A DNA stretch of 47,135 bases from Bacillota bacterium (GTDB lineage: Bacteria > Bacillota > Clostridia > Acetivibrionales > DTU013). Position numbers and translations under genes: made by a program. Of this stretch, positions 16,761 to 25,043 are shown piece by piece (positions within the stretch are counted from its first letter, which is position 1; each line of letters opens with the position of its first letter). The DNA is taken from positions 1 to 47,135 of the forward strand of contig JAEZCO010000110.1 of assembly GCA_023433505.1 (NCBI GenBank), written 5' to 3'. Under the pieces are notes generated by a model. It saw nothing but the letters and a program-made list of their open reading frames with translations, had not been told where the DNA came from and searched no databases.

Positions 16761-18110
16761 ATGAAGCTTGTAAATCCTGCACAAATGGAAAAAATAAGAA
16801 AATCACTACCCCGTGTCTTATTCATTGTCTGTATTTGCGTTTTTGTTTTTTCCCTTTTCATGATAGGAAAAAAGCTTTACGCCTATGATCATGACGACGC
16901 TCAATACCGGAAAATAAGGGGGCAAGTCAGTGCGGAGCGTTCCACGGACAGCTTCTCCAGTGTTTTCGCCAGCCCGGCGCCTGAAGCCGAAGCTTCTGAA
17001 AGTTTGCCGCAGCTCCCGTACATTACCGGCAGCGGCGATCGCCATGCGCTGGACAAAAACAATATCCTGGCCGTCTATTCAGCCCTGAAGGCTCAAAACG
17101 CAGATCTCATGGGATGGATACAAATGCCGGGCTTTGAAAAGCCCATTGACTATCCCGTAATGCAGTCGGAAGATAATAATTTCTATCTTACCCATGATTT
17201 TTATAAGAACGACTCTCAGGCCGGCAGTATCTTCATGGACAGCCGCAACAATTCCGGGGAGGTTGACAGGCATATCATCCTTTACGGCCATGCCATGAAG
17301 GACATGTCCATGTTCGGAAACCTCAAGGAATTTCCGGGCAATTCTTCCCAGTATGCCAAAAACACCCGGGTCTATCTGGACCTCCTGAACACCCGCCTGG
17401 AGTACGAAGTATTTTCCGCCTATTATGAAAATGAAGCCTACAATTACAGACAAACCGGCTTTGCAAACGATGAGGAGTATATGGCCTTTATCGATTCCCT
17501 CCGGCAGAAATCGGTCTATGATTACAACGTCAAGCTTACAGCCAAAGATAAAATACTCACGCTGTCTACCTGCAATAATAATCTGGGTGGTGAAATGCGT
17601 TCCATCACCCATGCCAGGCTGGTCAGGCAGATCATCTATAACGGAACGGCCGAGGGGCAGCCGGCAGTTGAGTCACAAGACCAGGCCCCCAGGGAAGTGA
17701 TATCGGCAAACGTATACTTAAAGAAGCTGTCCCTGGAATACGGCAGTCCGGACAAACCGGAAAAAGCGGTTTTGAATCCTGCTTTTGCAGGAGGATTGAA
17801 GGAGTTCTCCGCAAAGCTCCCTACCGAAGCGGAAACCGTCCGGCTGATCTTTGAAAAGGATGACGCCGAAGCTGCTGTCGAAGCGGCCCTTAACGGCTCA
17901 AAAGCCGACGTCCATTCCCTGAAGCTGGAATATGGCGATAATATCATTAAACTAAAAATCGTATCCAGGGATAAGAAATTTTCACGCACCCTGACCCTGA
18001 CGGTAAACAGGGCTCCTGCCGCGGCGCCCGGCGACACGCCGCCGCCTTCTCCGACAATCCTGCCAACGGCTGCCGAAACGGCGGAGCCTTCGGCGAAAAC
18101 TTCCCGCTAG
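16761..18110 (+). CDS. srtB: class B sortase with C-terminal cadherin-like domain
   Basis: The 449-residue protein has one N-terminal membrane segment (about residues 17-36), a linker, and a class B sortase domain (about 95-295) with catalytic His177 (LYGHAM), Cys271 (LSTC) and probably Arg280. Such transpeptidases cut a sorting signal and join a surface protein to peptidoglycan or to pilin subunits. Residues of about 320-415 form a cadherin-like beta-sandwich of Pfam PF12733 type (LKKLSLEYG, LNPAF, LKLEYGDNIIKLKI), and the end is a Pro/Thr/Ala-rich tail. SrtB enzymes normally stop near 240-300 residues, so this is an extended form. AAGGA lies 10 bases before the ATG. No protein with an evident sorting signal is encoded nearby. 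The stop lies 2 bases from that of the convergent KdpD-like gene. Confidence 0.94.
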   Translation: MKLVNPAQMEKIRKSLPRVLFIVCICVFVFSLFMIGKKLYAYDHDDAQYRKIRGQVSAERSTDSFSSVFASPAPEAEASESLPQLPYITGSGDRHALDKNNILAVYSALKAQNADLMGWIQMPGFEKPIDYPVMQSEDNNFYLTHDFYKNDSQAGSIFMDSRNNSGEVDRHIILYGHAMKDMSMFGNLKEFPGNSSQYAKNTRVYLDLLNTRLEYEVFSAYYENEAYNYRQTGFANDEEYMAFIDSLRQKSVYDYNVKLTAKDKILTLSTCNNNLGGEMRSITHARLVRQIIYNGTAEGQPAVESQDQAPREVISANVYLKKLSLEYGSPDKPEKAVLNPAFAGGLKEFSAKLPTEAETVRLIFEKDDAEAAVEAALNGSKADVHSLKLEYGDNIIKLKIVSRDKKFSRTLTLTVNRAPAAAPGDTPPPSPTILPTAAETAEPSAKTSR

Positions 18111-18112
18111 GA

Positions 18113-19254
18113 TTACAGGTCATTGGGGATTACATGGATTTCTACCGTTTTAGCCCGCTTTAACAGCTTTGTAACCGTCGACCCACGGATCATTGTTTGT
18201 AATTTTGTCCTTGTTGCATGCCCTATAATCACCTGTGTAATATGTTTTTCCTGTGCATACCGGGCCAATTCACCGGAAATGCTTTTTCCGGTTAAGGTGA
18301 CCGCCTCCGCTCCCAGCTGTCTGGCAAGCTTGAAGTGGGCTTCCAGCATTTCAAGGTGCTTCGGAGTCATTTTAGGAGCAAACAGGTGCGTACAACGGAC
18401 ACTGGCCACCGTCCATTCGCATTTGTACCTTTTTGCAATTCTGGCCCCCCGGCGGATCAATTTCCTGGCGGAGGGGCTGGAGCTGATGCAGACCAAAACC
18501 CGCTCAACGGTCCGCCAATTATCCCGGATGCCATGCTCTTTCATATATTCGGCCAGGTCTTCATCCACCTCTTCGGCAGTCTGGCGAAGTGCAATTTCTC
18601 TCAAGGCATTCAAGTTGCCCTTTCGAAAGAAATTTTTCAATGCATCCTCTATTTTATTCAGGTCGTAGACGTTGCCTCTTTTCAACCGGTTTTGAAGAGC
18701 ATCCGGCGTAATGTCCACAACGACGACCTCGTCGGCATTCTGGACAATATGGTCCGGAATGGTCTCCCTCACCGTGATGCCCGTGATCTTCCTGACAACG
18801 TCATTTAAGCTTTCCATATGCTGGATGTTCATGGTGGTGATTACATGAATCCCCCGGCAAAGTATTTCCTTTACGTCCTCGTATCTTTTACTGTTTTTGG
18901 ACCCCGGGGCATTGGTATGCGCCAGCTCATCCACAAGAACCGTTTGCGGCTGCCTTGCTATAACGGCTTCGGTATCCATTTCCTCCATGACGACGCCGTT
19001 ATAGCTGATTTTTTCCTTGGGATAATTTCAAGCCCGCCGATCTGATTGTCGGTTTCCTTTCGCTGGTGGGATTCCACATAGCCAATGACGATATCCTGGC
19101 CGCGTTTAAGCCTGCGGTTCGCTTCGTTCAGCATGGCATAGGTCTTGCCGACGCCCGGAGCATAGCCGATAAATATTTTCAGACGGCCGGTATTTTTCAC
19201 CGTACACATCTCCAAAGCTTCTTCCGGCGAAGTTCGTTTAAAATCCTCTGTCAT
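18113..19254 (-). pseudogene. kdpD: KdpD-like sensor (KdpD-Usp, no kinase domain), split by a frameshift
   Basis: Two overlapping frames (19254 to about 18958, and 18988 to 18113) join into one protein of about 375 residues. The first holds the KdpD start with the Walker A motif (GYAPGVGKT); the second has Walker B (VLVDELAHTNAPGS) and the universal-stress-protein domain. The break lies in the run of six T at 19009-19014 (six A on the coding strand). Adding one A, or slipping back one base, restores the family reading PRKKISYNGVVMEEMD. The protein ends after the Usp domain, so it is a stand-alone sensor without histidine kinase, as known from other Firmicutes. Causes could be real decay, a sequencing indel, or slippage on the A-run during translation or transcription. 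The rest of the second frame looks intact over 870 bases. Kinase, regulator and potassium importer genes stand beside it. Confidence 0.85.
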
Positions 19255-19334
19255 GATACCTGCCCCGCATATCCCTATTTGTAAAGCATACCATTTTTAA
19301 CCATCCTCTTTTTAGAACAGTTCAACTTCGATCA

Positions 19335-19922
19335 TCAAACTCCGTAGGTTTTATAAAAGCCGTAAAATCTTTCGGCATTTTCTTCATTTCCAAGACCCCT
19401 GTATGCCTTGCTGATCAGCAAGTAGATTTCGGGGTTGTTCAGGTCCATGGACAAAGCCTTTCGGGAGAACTCCAGCGCCTTGTAAAAATCCCCCTTCTCA
19501 AGGAAAGCTCCGATATCTGAAATATGTTTTTCAACATTTTTATCTTCCCGTATCATGGGATGGGTGTTCATGTCCAATTCCGCCAATACGGATTTGATCT
19601 TATCGACGGAAAAAGGCTTTTGCACATAGGCAACAGCGCCCATATTGGTGCAATCCACAGCATTTTTTACTGTGGCATAGGCTGTAATGATGATCACAGG
19701 TGTCTTGATCCCAAGCTCCCTTATTCTTTTCAAAACTTCCGTCCCCCGTACCTCCGGGAGCTTAATATCCAAAAACGCCAGGTCGAAGGTATGTTGTTGA
19801 AAGAGCTCCAGCGCCTGTTTTCCATCCATTGCTGCCATTACCTCGTACCCCTCCAATTCAAGGCACTTGGATAAAACCATACGGATATTTTTCGTATCAT
19901 CGACAATCAGTACTCTCTTCAT
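19335..19922 (-). CDS. response regulator with receiver and TPR-like C-terminus
   Basis: The 195-residue protein has a receiver domain (Asp9-Asp10, phospho-acceptor Asp52 in LAFLDIKLP, Thr80, Lys102) followed by about 70 residues resembling tetratricopeptide repeats (FLEKGDFYKALEFSRKALSM, NPEIYLLISKAYRGLGNEENAE). There is no DNA-binding domain, so the output is probably protein-protein contact. The start overlaps the stop of the kinase gene by 4 bases, so the two are translationally coupled. A partner could be the neighbouring KdpD/Usp sensor or the potassium importer, but this is inference from position only. Confidence 0.93.
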   Translation of the reverse strand: MKRVLIVDDTKNIRMVLSKCLELEGYEVMAAMDGKQALELFQQHTFDLAFLDIKLPEVRGTEVLKRIRELGIKTPVIIITAYATVKNAVDCTNMGAVAYVQKPFSVDKIKSVLAELDMNTHPMIREDKNVEKHISDIGAFLEKGDFYKALEFSRKALSMDLNNPEIYLLISKAYRGLGNEENAERFYGFYKTYGV

Positions 19923-21766
19923 ATTCCTTTCCCCTTCCCCATGGCATTCAGCGCAAATATAAAGCTGCTGCCGGCATCCAGCCTGCTTTCACACCAGAGG
20001 ACGCCCTGATGCGCCTCAATGATCCCCTTTACAACCGCAAGCCCCAATCCGGTCCCTCTCACCTCAAGGTCGCCGTCCTTTACCTGGACATATTTTTCAA
20101 AGATTTTCTCCAGGTACTCCTCCGGGATTCCCGTCCCCGTATCCTTTACCTCGACATAAACCTTGCCGTCCTTTCCATAGGTGCTCACACATATTTCATC
20201 CCCTGCGGCCGTATATTTCAGCGCATTGGAAAGTAGATTGTTCAAAACCCAGGTGATCTTTACAAAATCCACAGCCACTGGAGGCAGTTTGCTGTCACAC
20301 CGGCAATGCAAACGGACATTGTTTTGGGCTGCAAGGTTGTAGAAAGGTTTTACTGCGCATTCCACGATATCGTTCATATTGTACTCCTGAAACTTATATA
20401 TCGCTTTGCCTGACTCAATACGCGTCAATTCCAGCAAATCGTTGACCAGCTTGGTTAGCCGCTCGCCGTCTTCATGAATGGCTTTTACCAACTCCTTCTG
20501 CTCATCGTTCAAAAGTCCAAGTCCTTCCTCCAGCAATACATCTACTCCCATTATGATAGAGGTAAGCGGGGTCTTGAACTCGTGGGATATGGTAGCGATG
20601 AAATCCGTGCGTATTTTTTCCAGTTCCTTCAACTGTGTCACATTCTGAAAAACGGCGATAATGCCGGAGAGGTTGGCCTCATTGTCTTTCACTGTTGTAA
20701 CGGCAACATTGTAATAGAAGTCCTCTTTCTCGGAAGTAATGAGAAATATCTTTTGCCTGGTCTCCTCCGCGGAATCATAAGTGCCCGATAAAAAATCAAA
20801 GATCTCCCTGTTGCTGATAGCGCTAAGGAAATGCTTGTTCAAAGCCCGTTTGGGGTTGATGTTGAACAATCTTTCACAGGCGTCGTTGATCAATACAACC
20901 TTATAATCGGTATCCAGCAGGATCAAAGGGTCGGATATGCTCCTGACAATGGCCAGGGACTTGTTCTTTTCTTTAAGCAGGGTGCCCAGTGTGCTTTGCT
21001 CATATTCCTGCAGCCTTCTGGTCATGTTATTGAATTCACCGGCCAGCTCCCCCACCTCATCCTTGGAAAGGATATTCGCCTGTTGGTTCAAATCTCCCGC
21101 TTTAACCAATCGCATGGTTTGTGTCAGTAAAGATACCGGCATCAGGAATTTGTTCGCAAAGAACCTGGAAACGATATATCCGCCGGCTATGGCAAAGATG
21201 GAAAGCCCCAAAACCAGATACATGGAATTTCTGGCATTCGCCGTTGCCAATGCCTTGCTGCGGAACATGGCATTTTCATTAAGCAGGCATAACTCCTTCA
21301 GTTGCTTCTTCGCATTGATAAAATCAGGCATCATCTTTGAATTATAGAAGTCCACGGCTTGTTCGACGCCCTGCCTGCTCCGGATTTCCTGTAAATCCAT
21401 AAACAGCCTCACATAATTTGTATAGGAGGCGTCAATGGATTTTATCAGTTCTTCTTCTCCCTTTTCCGTAACATTATTGGCATTGATGTTATACCATTTA
21501 AGAAATTCGTCGTTGTTGTCGGCAAATACCTCTTTCCCTTTTTGAGGGTCGACTTCAATATACATCAGCACGGCGCTGTCCTGCCGTTCAATTGCATCCA
21601 TCATATTTGACGCCGCATTGATACTTTTATAGTTTGCTACCATCAGCCCGTTAATGGCCCTGTTCAGAGTAAACAGGTTGACAAAAGCCGTTATGCCCAC
21701 AATTGCGATCAAGGCTACAAGGCCTATATATACCAAGGAAATTTTACCCTTCAAGGTTCGAAGCAT
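19919..21766 (-). CDS. membrane sensor histidine kinase with HAMP and PAS domains
   Basis: The 615-residue kinase has membrane helices at about residues 9-33 and 182-205 with a helical extracytoplasmic sensor of some 150 residues between them, HAMP (about 203-257), PAS (about 270-380), HisKA with His395 (FIATISHEFKTPL) and an ATPase domain (NNLLSNALKY, DTGTGIPEEY, GTGLGL). The architecture resembles VicK/PhoR-type kinases. Its gene overlaps that of the receiver-TPR regulator and is preceded by a good promoter. It is transcribed away from the KimA-like importer gene, and the 420 bases between them hold control signals for both. A role in potassium or turgor sensing fits the neighbours but is not shown by the sensor sequence. 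Confidence 0.95.
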   Translation of the reverse strand: MLRTLKGKISLVYIGLVALIAIVGITAFVNLFTLNRAINGLMVANYKSINAASNMMDAIERQDSAVLMYIEVDPQKGKEVFADNNDEFLKWYNINANNVTEKGEEELIKSIDASYTNYVRLFMDLQEIRSRQGVEQAVDFYNSKMMPDFINAKKQLKELCLLNENAMFRSKALATANARNSMYLVLGLSIFAIAGGYIVSRFFANKFLMPVSLLTQTMRLVKAGDLNQQANILSKDEVGELAGEFNNMTRRLQEYEQSTLGTLLKEKNKSLAIVRSISDPLILLDTDYKVVLINDACERLFNINPKRALNKHFLSAISNREIFDFLSGTYDSAEETRQKIFLITSEKEDFYYNVAVTTVKDNEANLSGIIAVFQNVTQLKELEKIRTDFIATISHEFKTPLTSIIMGVDVLLEEGLGLLNDEQKELVKAIHEDGERLTKLVNDLLELTRIESGKAIYKFQEYNMNDIVECAVKPFYNLAAQNNVRLHCRCDSKLPPVAVDFVKITWVLNNLLSNALKYTAAGDEICVSTYGKDGKVYVEVKDTGTGIPEEYLEKIFEKYVQVKDGDLEVRGTGLGLAVVKGIIEAHQGVLWCESRLDAGSSFIFALNAMGKGKGI

Positions 21767-21803
21767 ATACGATACCCCATTTAAAAAACTTCTTTTCTTC
21801 TAT

Positions 21804-21832
21804 AGTATAAGGATGTAAATGTATTTTATCAA
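21804..21832 (-). promoter_or_regulatory. promoter of the kinase-regulator(-KdpD) unit
   Basis: On the minus strand TTGATA, 17 bases, TATACT, about 40 bases before the kinase start. This is a near-consensus vegetative promoter. Confidence 0.7.
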
Positions 21833-21881
21833 CATTTTATACCATGGCTAAACCTCAAGAAATCGGGATAATGCTATGAAC

Positions 21882-21953
21882 AGCGGCGATAAACCGCTCA
21901 TATTGCTTTCAGCGGTATGAGCAAAAGCCAGGATGTCAATTCCCCGGGCTTTT
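21882..21953 (+). promoter_or_regulatory. leader with competing hairpins upstream of the KimA-like gene
   Basis: AGCGG (21882-21886) can pair with CCGCT (21894-21898), which can instead pair with AGCGG (21911-21915). A third choice is GCTCATA (21896-21902) with TATGAGC (21916-21922). Directly after it, AAAAGCC (21923-21929) and GGCTTTT (21947-21953) form a terminator-like hairpin. This is the logic of an attenuator or riboswitch. I could not match it to the c-di-AMP (ydaO) riboswitch that controls kimA in Bacillus. Confidence 0.45.
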
Positions 21954-22023
21954 ATTCCGTAAGCCTTGGAATTATAATCATACAAGGGTTTGATGCTGTT
22001 GGCGGGGAGAGCGGTGATTCACT

Positions 22024-22158
22024 TTGGAAGGAATTTTTTCAAATATCGGCATGTTTTCGGTTTTCACATTGATCCTATATAGTTTGTGGAAAGTATACGG
22101 ATACTATGACGGATATGATGAAAACCGGCACAAAGAGGATGACGACGATGATATTTGA
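22024..22158 (+). CDS. possible small single-pass membrane protein with acidic tail
   Basis: A short frame from TTG (22024, six bases after GGTGA) or ATG (22051) to TGA (22156-22158) encodes 44 or 35 residues. The middle (MFSVFTLILYSLWKVYGYYDGY) is one hydrophobic helix with an aromatic border, and the end is a strongly acidic tail (KEDDDDDI). It stops 30 bases before the KimA-like start. Small hydrophobic subunits accompany other potassium transporters (KdpF in Kdp), so a partner role is conceivable. Against it: the gene is short, its start is not an ATG with a well-placed site, and it may be chance sequence in the leader. Confidence 0.4.
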   Translation: MEGIFSNIGMFSVFTLILYSLWKVYGYYDGYDENRHKEDDDDDI

Positions 22159-22188
22159 AGTTCAGATTATAAAAAGAAGGGGATATAA

Positions 22189-24048
22189 ATGGCAGCAGAC
22201 TTTAAAAGATTTTTAATCGGAAGACCTCTGAAAAATAATGCTATGCACGGAGAAAAATTCGGGATTTTATGGGGCCTGCCCATCCTGGCAAGCGACGCCA
22301 TATCCTCCGTTGCCTATGCCGGACAGGAAATCCTGCTGGTGCTGCTCCCGGCCGTTGGCCTTCTTGCATATGGGAGATTGACATTCATCTCCTGCGCAAT
22401 TATCGGCCTGCTGATTTTACTCATGCTTTCATACCGGCAGACGATAGAAAACTATCCTAACGGCGGCGGCGCATATATTGTTGCCAAAGATAACCTTGGC
22501 ATAATTGCAGGGGTAACTGCAGGCGCCGCATTATCCGTCGACTATGTTTTAACGGTTGCAGTCAGCGTATCCTCCGGCGTAGAACAGGTAACGTCCGCCT
22601 TCTTGCCTCTGCGGCCTTATACCGTCCCACTCTGCATCGTCATGGTATTGCTTTTAATGGTGGGAAATTTGCGGGGAATACGGGAATCTTCGAGGATTTT
22701 TGGTATTCCTGCCTATGCATTTATTCTTGCAATTTTATCCATGCTCATTTTCGGATTTATAAAGGCCAAAGGCGGATACGTTCCGCCGGAGCCAACCATA
22801 CAATCCGTCGGAGAGCCTATAACGCTGATCCTAATGCTGAAGGCGTTCTCCAACGGCTGTACGGCATTGACAGGCATTGAAGCCGTCAGCAATGCGGTGC
22901 CCAACTTTAAAGCCCCCTCGACCAAATATGCAAGGACCGTACTTTTGCTGCTGTCCGTCATTATTTTAGTCCTCTTCGGAGGCACGTCAATCCTGGCAAA
23001 TATTTATCATGTCGTACCAGGTGAAAAGGCAATGCTGATCATCATCGCGGAGGAAATCTTCGGCAGGGGCTTCATGTTCTATTATATCACCGCGACAACT
23101 TTTATAATTCTGATCCTGGCTGCCAATACGGCATATTCCGGATTCCCTTTGCTTGTGGCCGTTATGGCGAAGGAAGGCTATGTCCCAAGGCAGTTGAGCA
23201 TGAGGGGCGACAGGCTGAGCTTTTCCAACGGTATCATTGTCCTCTCCGGGGTCTCAATTTTACTGATAATATTGTTTCAGGCCAAGGTCACTTCCTTGTT
23301 GGGACTCTATGCCATCGGCGTTTTTATCTCCTTTACCCTGTCCCAGTCAGGGATGTTTAAAAAATGGATGAGGAGCCGGGGCAAAAATTGGCTTTCCAAA
23401 GCTGTGGTCAACGGCTTCGGAGCTTTTGTCACAGGGATTGTGGTCATCATCATTGCCATTGTAAAGTTTCATGAAGGCGCATGGATTGTGGTAATTTTGA
23501 TTCCTTTGCTGATATTTATCATGCTGAAGATCAAAAAACACTACAACGCCGTGAAAATGCAGATCAGGATCAAGCCCGAGGATCTGGACAACATCGATAT
23601 AGAGGAAAGCAGCTACAACAATCGTGTAATTGTACCCATTGAGAGCATCAATAAAACCAGCATAAGGGCGCTGCGGTTTGCAAAAACCATCTCGGAAAAT
23701 GTAACCGCCTTTTGCGTCTCAACGGACGAGGAAAGCGGAAAGGAAATCCAGGAAAAATACGGCAGGCTGAAAACAAACATCCCGCTCATCATGAAATATT
23801 CACCCTTCCGTAAGGTGGTGGACCCGCTGCTGAAGTTCATCGCGTCCACAGAATACGATTATCAGAAGGGCGACATGATCACTGTCATACTGCCTCAGTT
23901 TGCTGTCAAACGCTGGTGGCACAGGATTTTGCACAACCAAACGAAATTCTTCATCGAGAGGGAGCTTTTGAAACACAAGCATATCGTCGTTGCCGTAATG
24001 CCCTTGCAGCTGAAGGATGACGCCCTTGTTCTGAAAAATCCCAGGTAA
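22189..24048 (+). CDS. kimA: KimA-like potassium importer (APC family)
   Basis: The 619-residue protein closely resembles Bacillus subtilis KimA (YdaO) along its length: FKRFLIGRPLK at the start, LSYRQTIENYPNGGGAYIV, VDYVLTVAVSVSSG, LKAFSNGCTALTGIEAVSNA, MRGDRLSFSNGI and the C-terminal WWHRILHNQ. It has 12 membrane segments and a cytoplasmic Usp-like C-terminal domain (about 450-610). KimA is a high-affinity proton-potassium symporter, and c-di-AMP regulates it in Bacillus. The ATG follows AGAAGGGG by 7 bases. Neighbours are a KdpD/Usp sensor and a two-component pair, which supports a potassium role. Some databases list such proteins as amino-acid permeases. Confidence 0.94.
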   Translation: MAADFKRFLIGRPLKNNAMHGEKFGILWGLPILASDAISSVAYAGQEILLVLLPAVGLLAYGRLTFISCAIIGLLILLMLSYRQTIENYPNGGGAYIVAKDNLGIIAGVTAGAALSVDYVLTVAVSVSSGVEQVTSAFLPLRPYTVPLCIVMVLLLMVGNLRGIRESSRIFGIPAYAFILAILSMLIFGFIKAKGGYVPPEPTIQSVGEPITLILMLKAFSNGCTALTGIEAVSNAVPNFKAPSTKYARTVLLLLSVIILVLFGGTSILANIYHVVPGEKAMLIIIAEEIFGRGFMFYYITATTFIILILAANTAYSGFPLLVAVMAKEGYVPRQLSMRGDRLSFSNGIIVLSGVSILLIILFQAKVTSLLGLYAIGVFISFTLSQSGMFKKWMRSRGKNWLSKAVVNGFGAFVTGIVVIIIAIVKFHEGAWIVVILIPLLIFIMLKIKKHYNAVKMQIRIKPEDLDNIDIEESSYNNRVIVPIESINKTSIRALRFAKTISENVTAFCVSTDEESGKEIQEKYGRLKTNIPLIMKYSPFRKVVDPLLKFIASTEYDYQKGDMITVILPQFAVKRWWHRILHNQTKFFIERELLKHKHIVVAVMPLQLKDDALVLKNPR

Positions 24049-24091
24049 GAAGGAAGCCGGCCGCCGGCCGCACTCATATCATTGATTAGGT

Positions 24092-24120
24092 TCAGCCAGG
24101 CTTAACCATGCCCTGGCTGA
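24092..24120. terminator. inverted repeat between convergent genes, probable bidirectional terminator
   Basis: TCAGCCAGG (24092-24100) pairs with CCTGGCTGA (24112-24120). It lies between the stop codons of the KimA-like gene and a radical SAM gene. Neither side has a strong T-run. Confidence 0.5.
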
Positions 24121-24142
24121 CGTTACTTATCTTGTCGGAATC

Positions 24143-25009
24143 CTACTGTCCGAAGCGCGACCTGTAGCCGCATTTCCGGCAGAGGGACTCCACAGCCTCT
24201 CTCCGGGAAAAGCCTTCGTACAGGTTTCTTGCTCTCTCACCCAGGATAATACCGGCAAAATTCTGCTCCCGGATGTTTCCGAGACTTATGACGCCCTCTC
24301 CGTCCAGACAGCACGGCACAACCGTACCGTCTGCAAGGATTGCAGCCTGATCCCTTAGTCCATAGCAGAATCCGCGGCTGCCTATATCATTGATGCCGGC
24401 ATCCGGCCAGTCGAAAACTTCCGCAACATGCAGAAAAACATTGTTATACAGCTTGATGCCATTGACAGGAGTCGCCTTCTCCGGTATTTCCGTACAAAAG
24501 CCGAACTGTTTCTCAATACGACGGAGAATATAGCTGTTGAGGTTGTTTTTGCCTTTATCGGAGATATTCCAGAGCCTTAGGCCGATCAGCAGCTTTTCAC
24601 ATTTTTCCGAGCTTGCAATAAAATCAAATATCCTGTCCAGGTAGATGTCGATGGGATACTCCCGGTAATTCGCTTCAAAGCTGTGAAGGGAAAAATTCAC
24701 CTGCCGCAGGGCGGGACTTGAGAGCAGGATTTCAGCCCTCCTGTGGATCAGGGTCCCGTTTGTCGTTATGTTGACTTTCATGCCAGCGTCATGGCACATG
24801 GCCAGAAAAGTCCCAAGCTCAGGATGCAGCAGCGGCTCCCCGAGAACATGGAAATAAAGCTGTCCGGTATATTCTCTGACCTCTTCAAGAATTTTACCGA
24901 ACAACTCTTTGTCCATAAACCCTTCCTGCCTGCCGGAGCCCGGGCAAAAATCGCAGGAAAGGTTGCATTTATTGGTTATCTCTACATAAATTTTTTTAAA
25001 TTTTTTCAT
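24143..25009 (-). CDS. radical SAM/SPASM-like protein
   Basis: The 288-residue protein has the radical SAM cluster motif CNLSCDFC (Cys15, Cys19, Cys22), the glycine-rich strand FHVLGEPLLHPEL and a C-terminal Cys set (GFCYGL, VVPCCLDGEG, LCRKCGYR) of SPASM type that could hold one auxiliary iron-sulfur cluster. Such proteins modify peptides or act as anaerobic sulfatase- or PqqE-like maturases. It is shorter than most SPASM enzymes (350-450 residues), so the second auxiliary cluster is probably absent. The upstream neighbour on the same strand, 34 bases away, is a B12-type radical SAM gene. No small precursor peptide was found next to it. Confidence 0.92.
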   Translation of the reverse strand: MKKFKKIYVEITNKCNLSCDFCPGSGRQEGFMDKELFGKILEEVREYTGQLYFHVLGEPLLHPELGTFLAMCHDAGMKVNITTNGTLIHRRAEILLSSPALRQVNFSLHSFEANYREYPIDIYLDRIFDFIASSEKCEKLLIGLRLWNISDKGKNNLNSYILRRIEKQFGFCTEIPEKATPVNGIKLYNNVFLHVAEVFDWPDAGINDIGSRGFCYGLRDQAAILADGTVVPCCLDGEGVISLGNIREQNFAGIILGERARNLYEGFSRREAVESLCRKCGYRSRFGQ

Positions 25010-25043
25010 CTTGTCAACTAGTCACTATCAACTTTAAACGATA

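Noticed and set aside
18113..18988. two independent genes for the KdpD-like frames
   Set aside because: The second frame has no ribosome site at its first ATG, and the two frames join exactly into the KdpD alignment after a one-base shift.
21767..22188. c-di-AMP (ydaO) riboswitch before the KimA-like gene
   Set aside because: The conserved words of that riboswitch, such as the GGGUGAAUCC and CAGCUAACCUCG parts, were not found on either strand of the leader.
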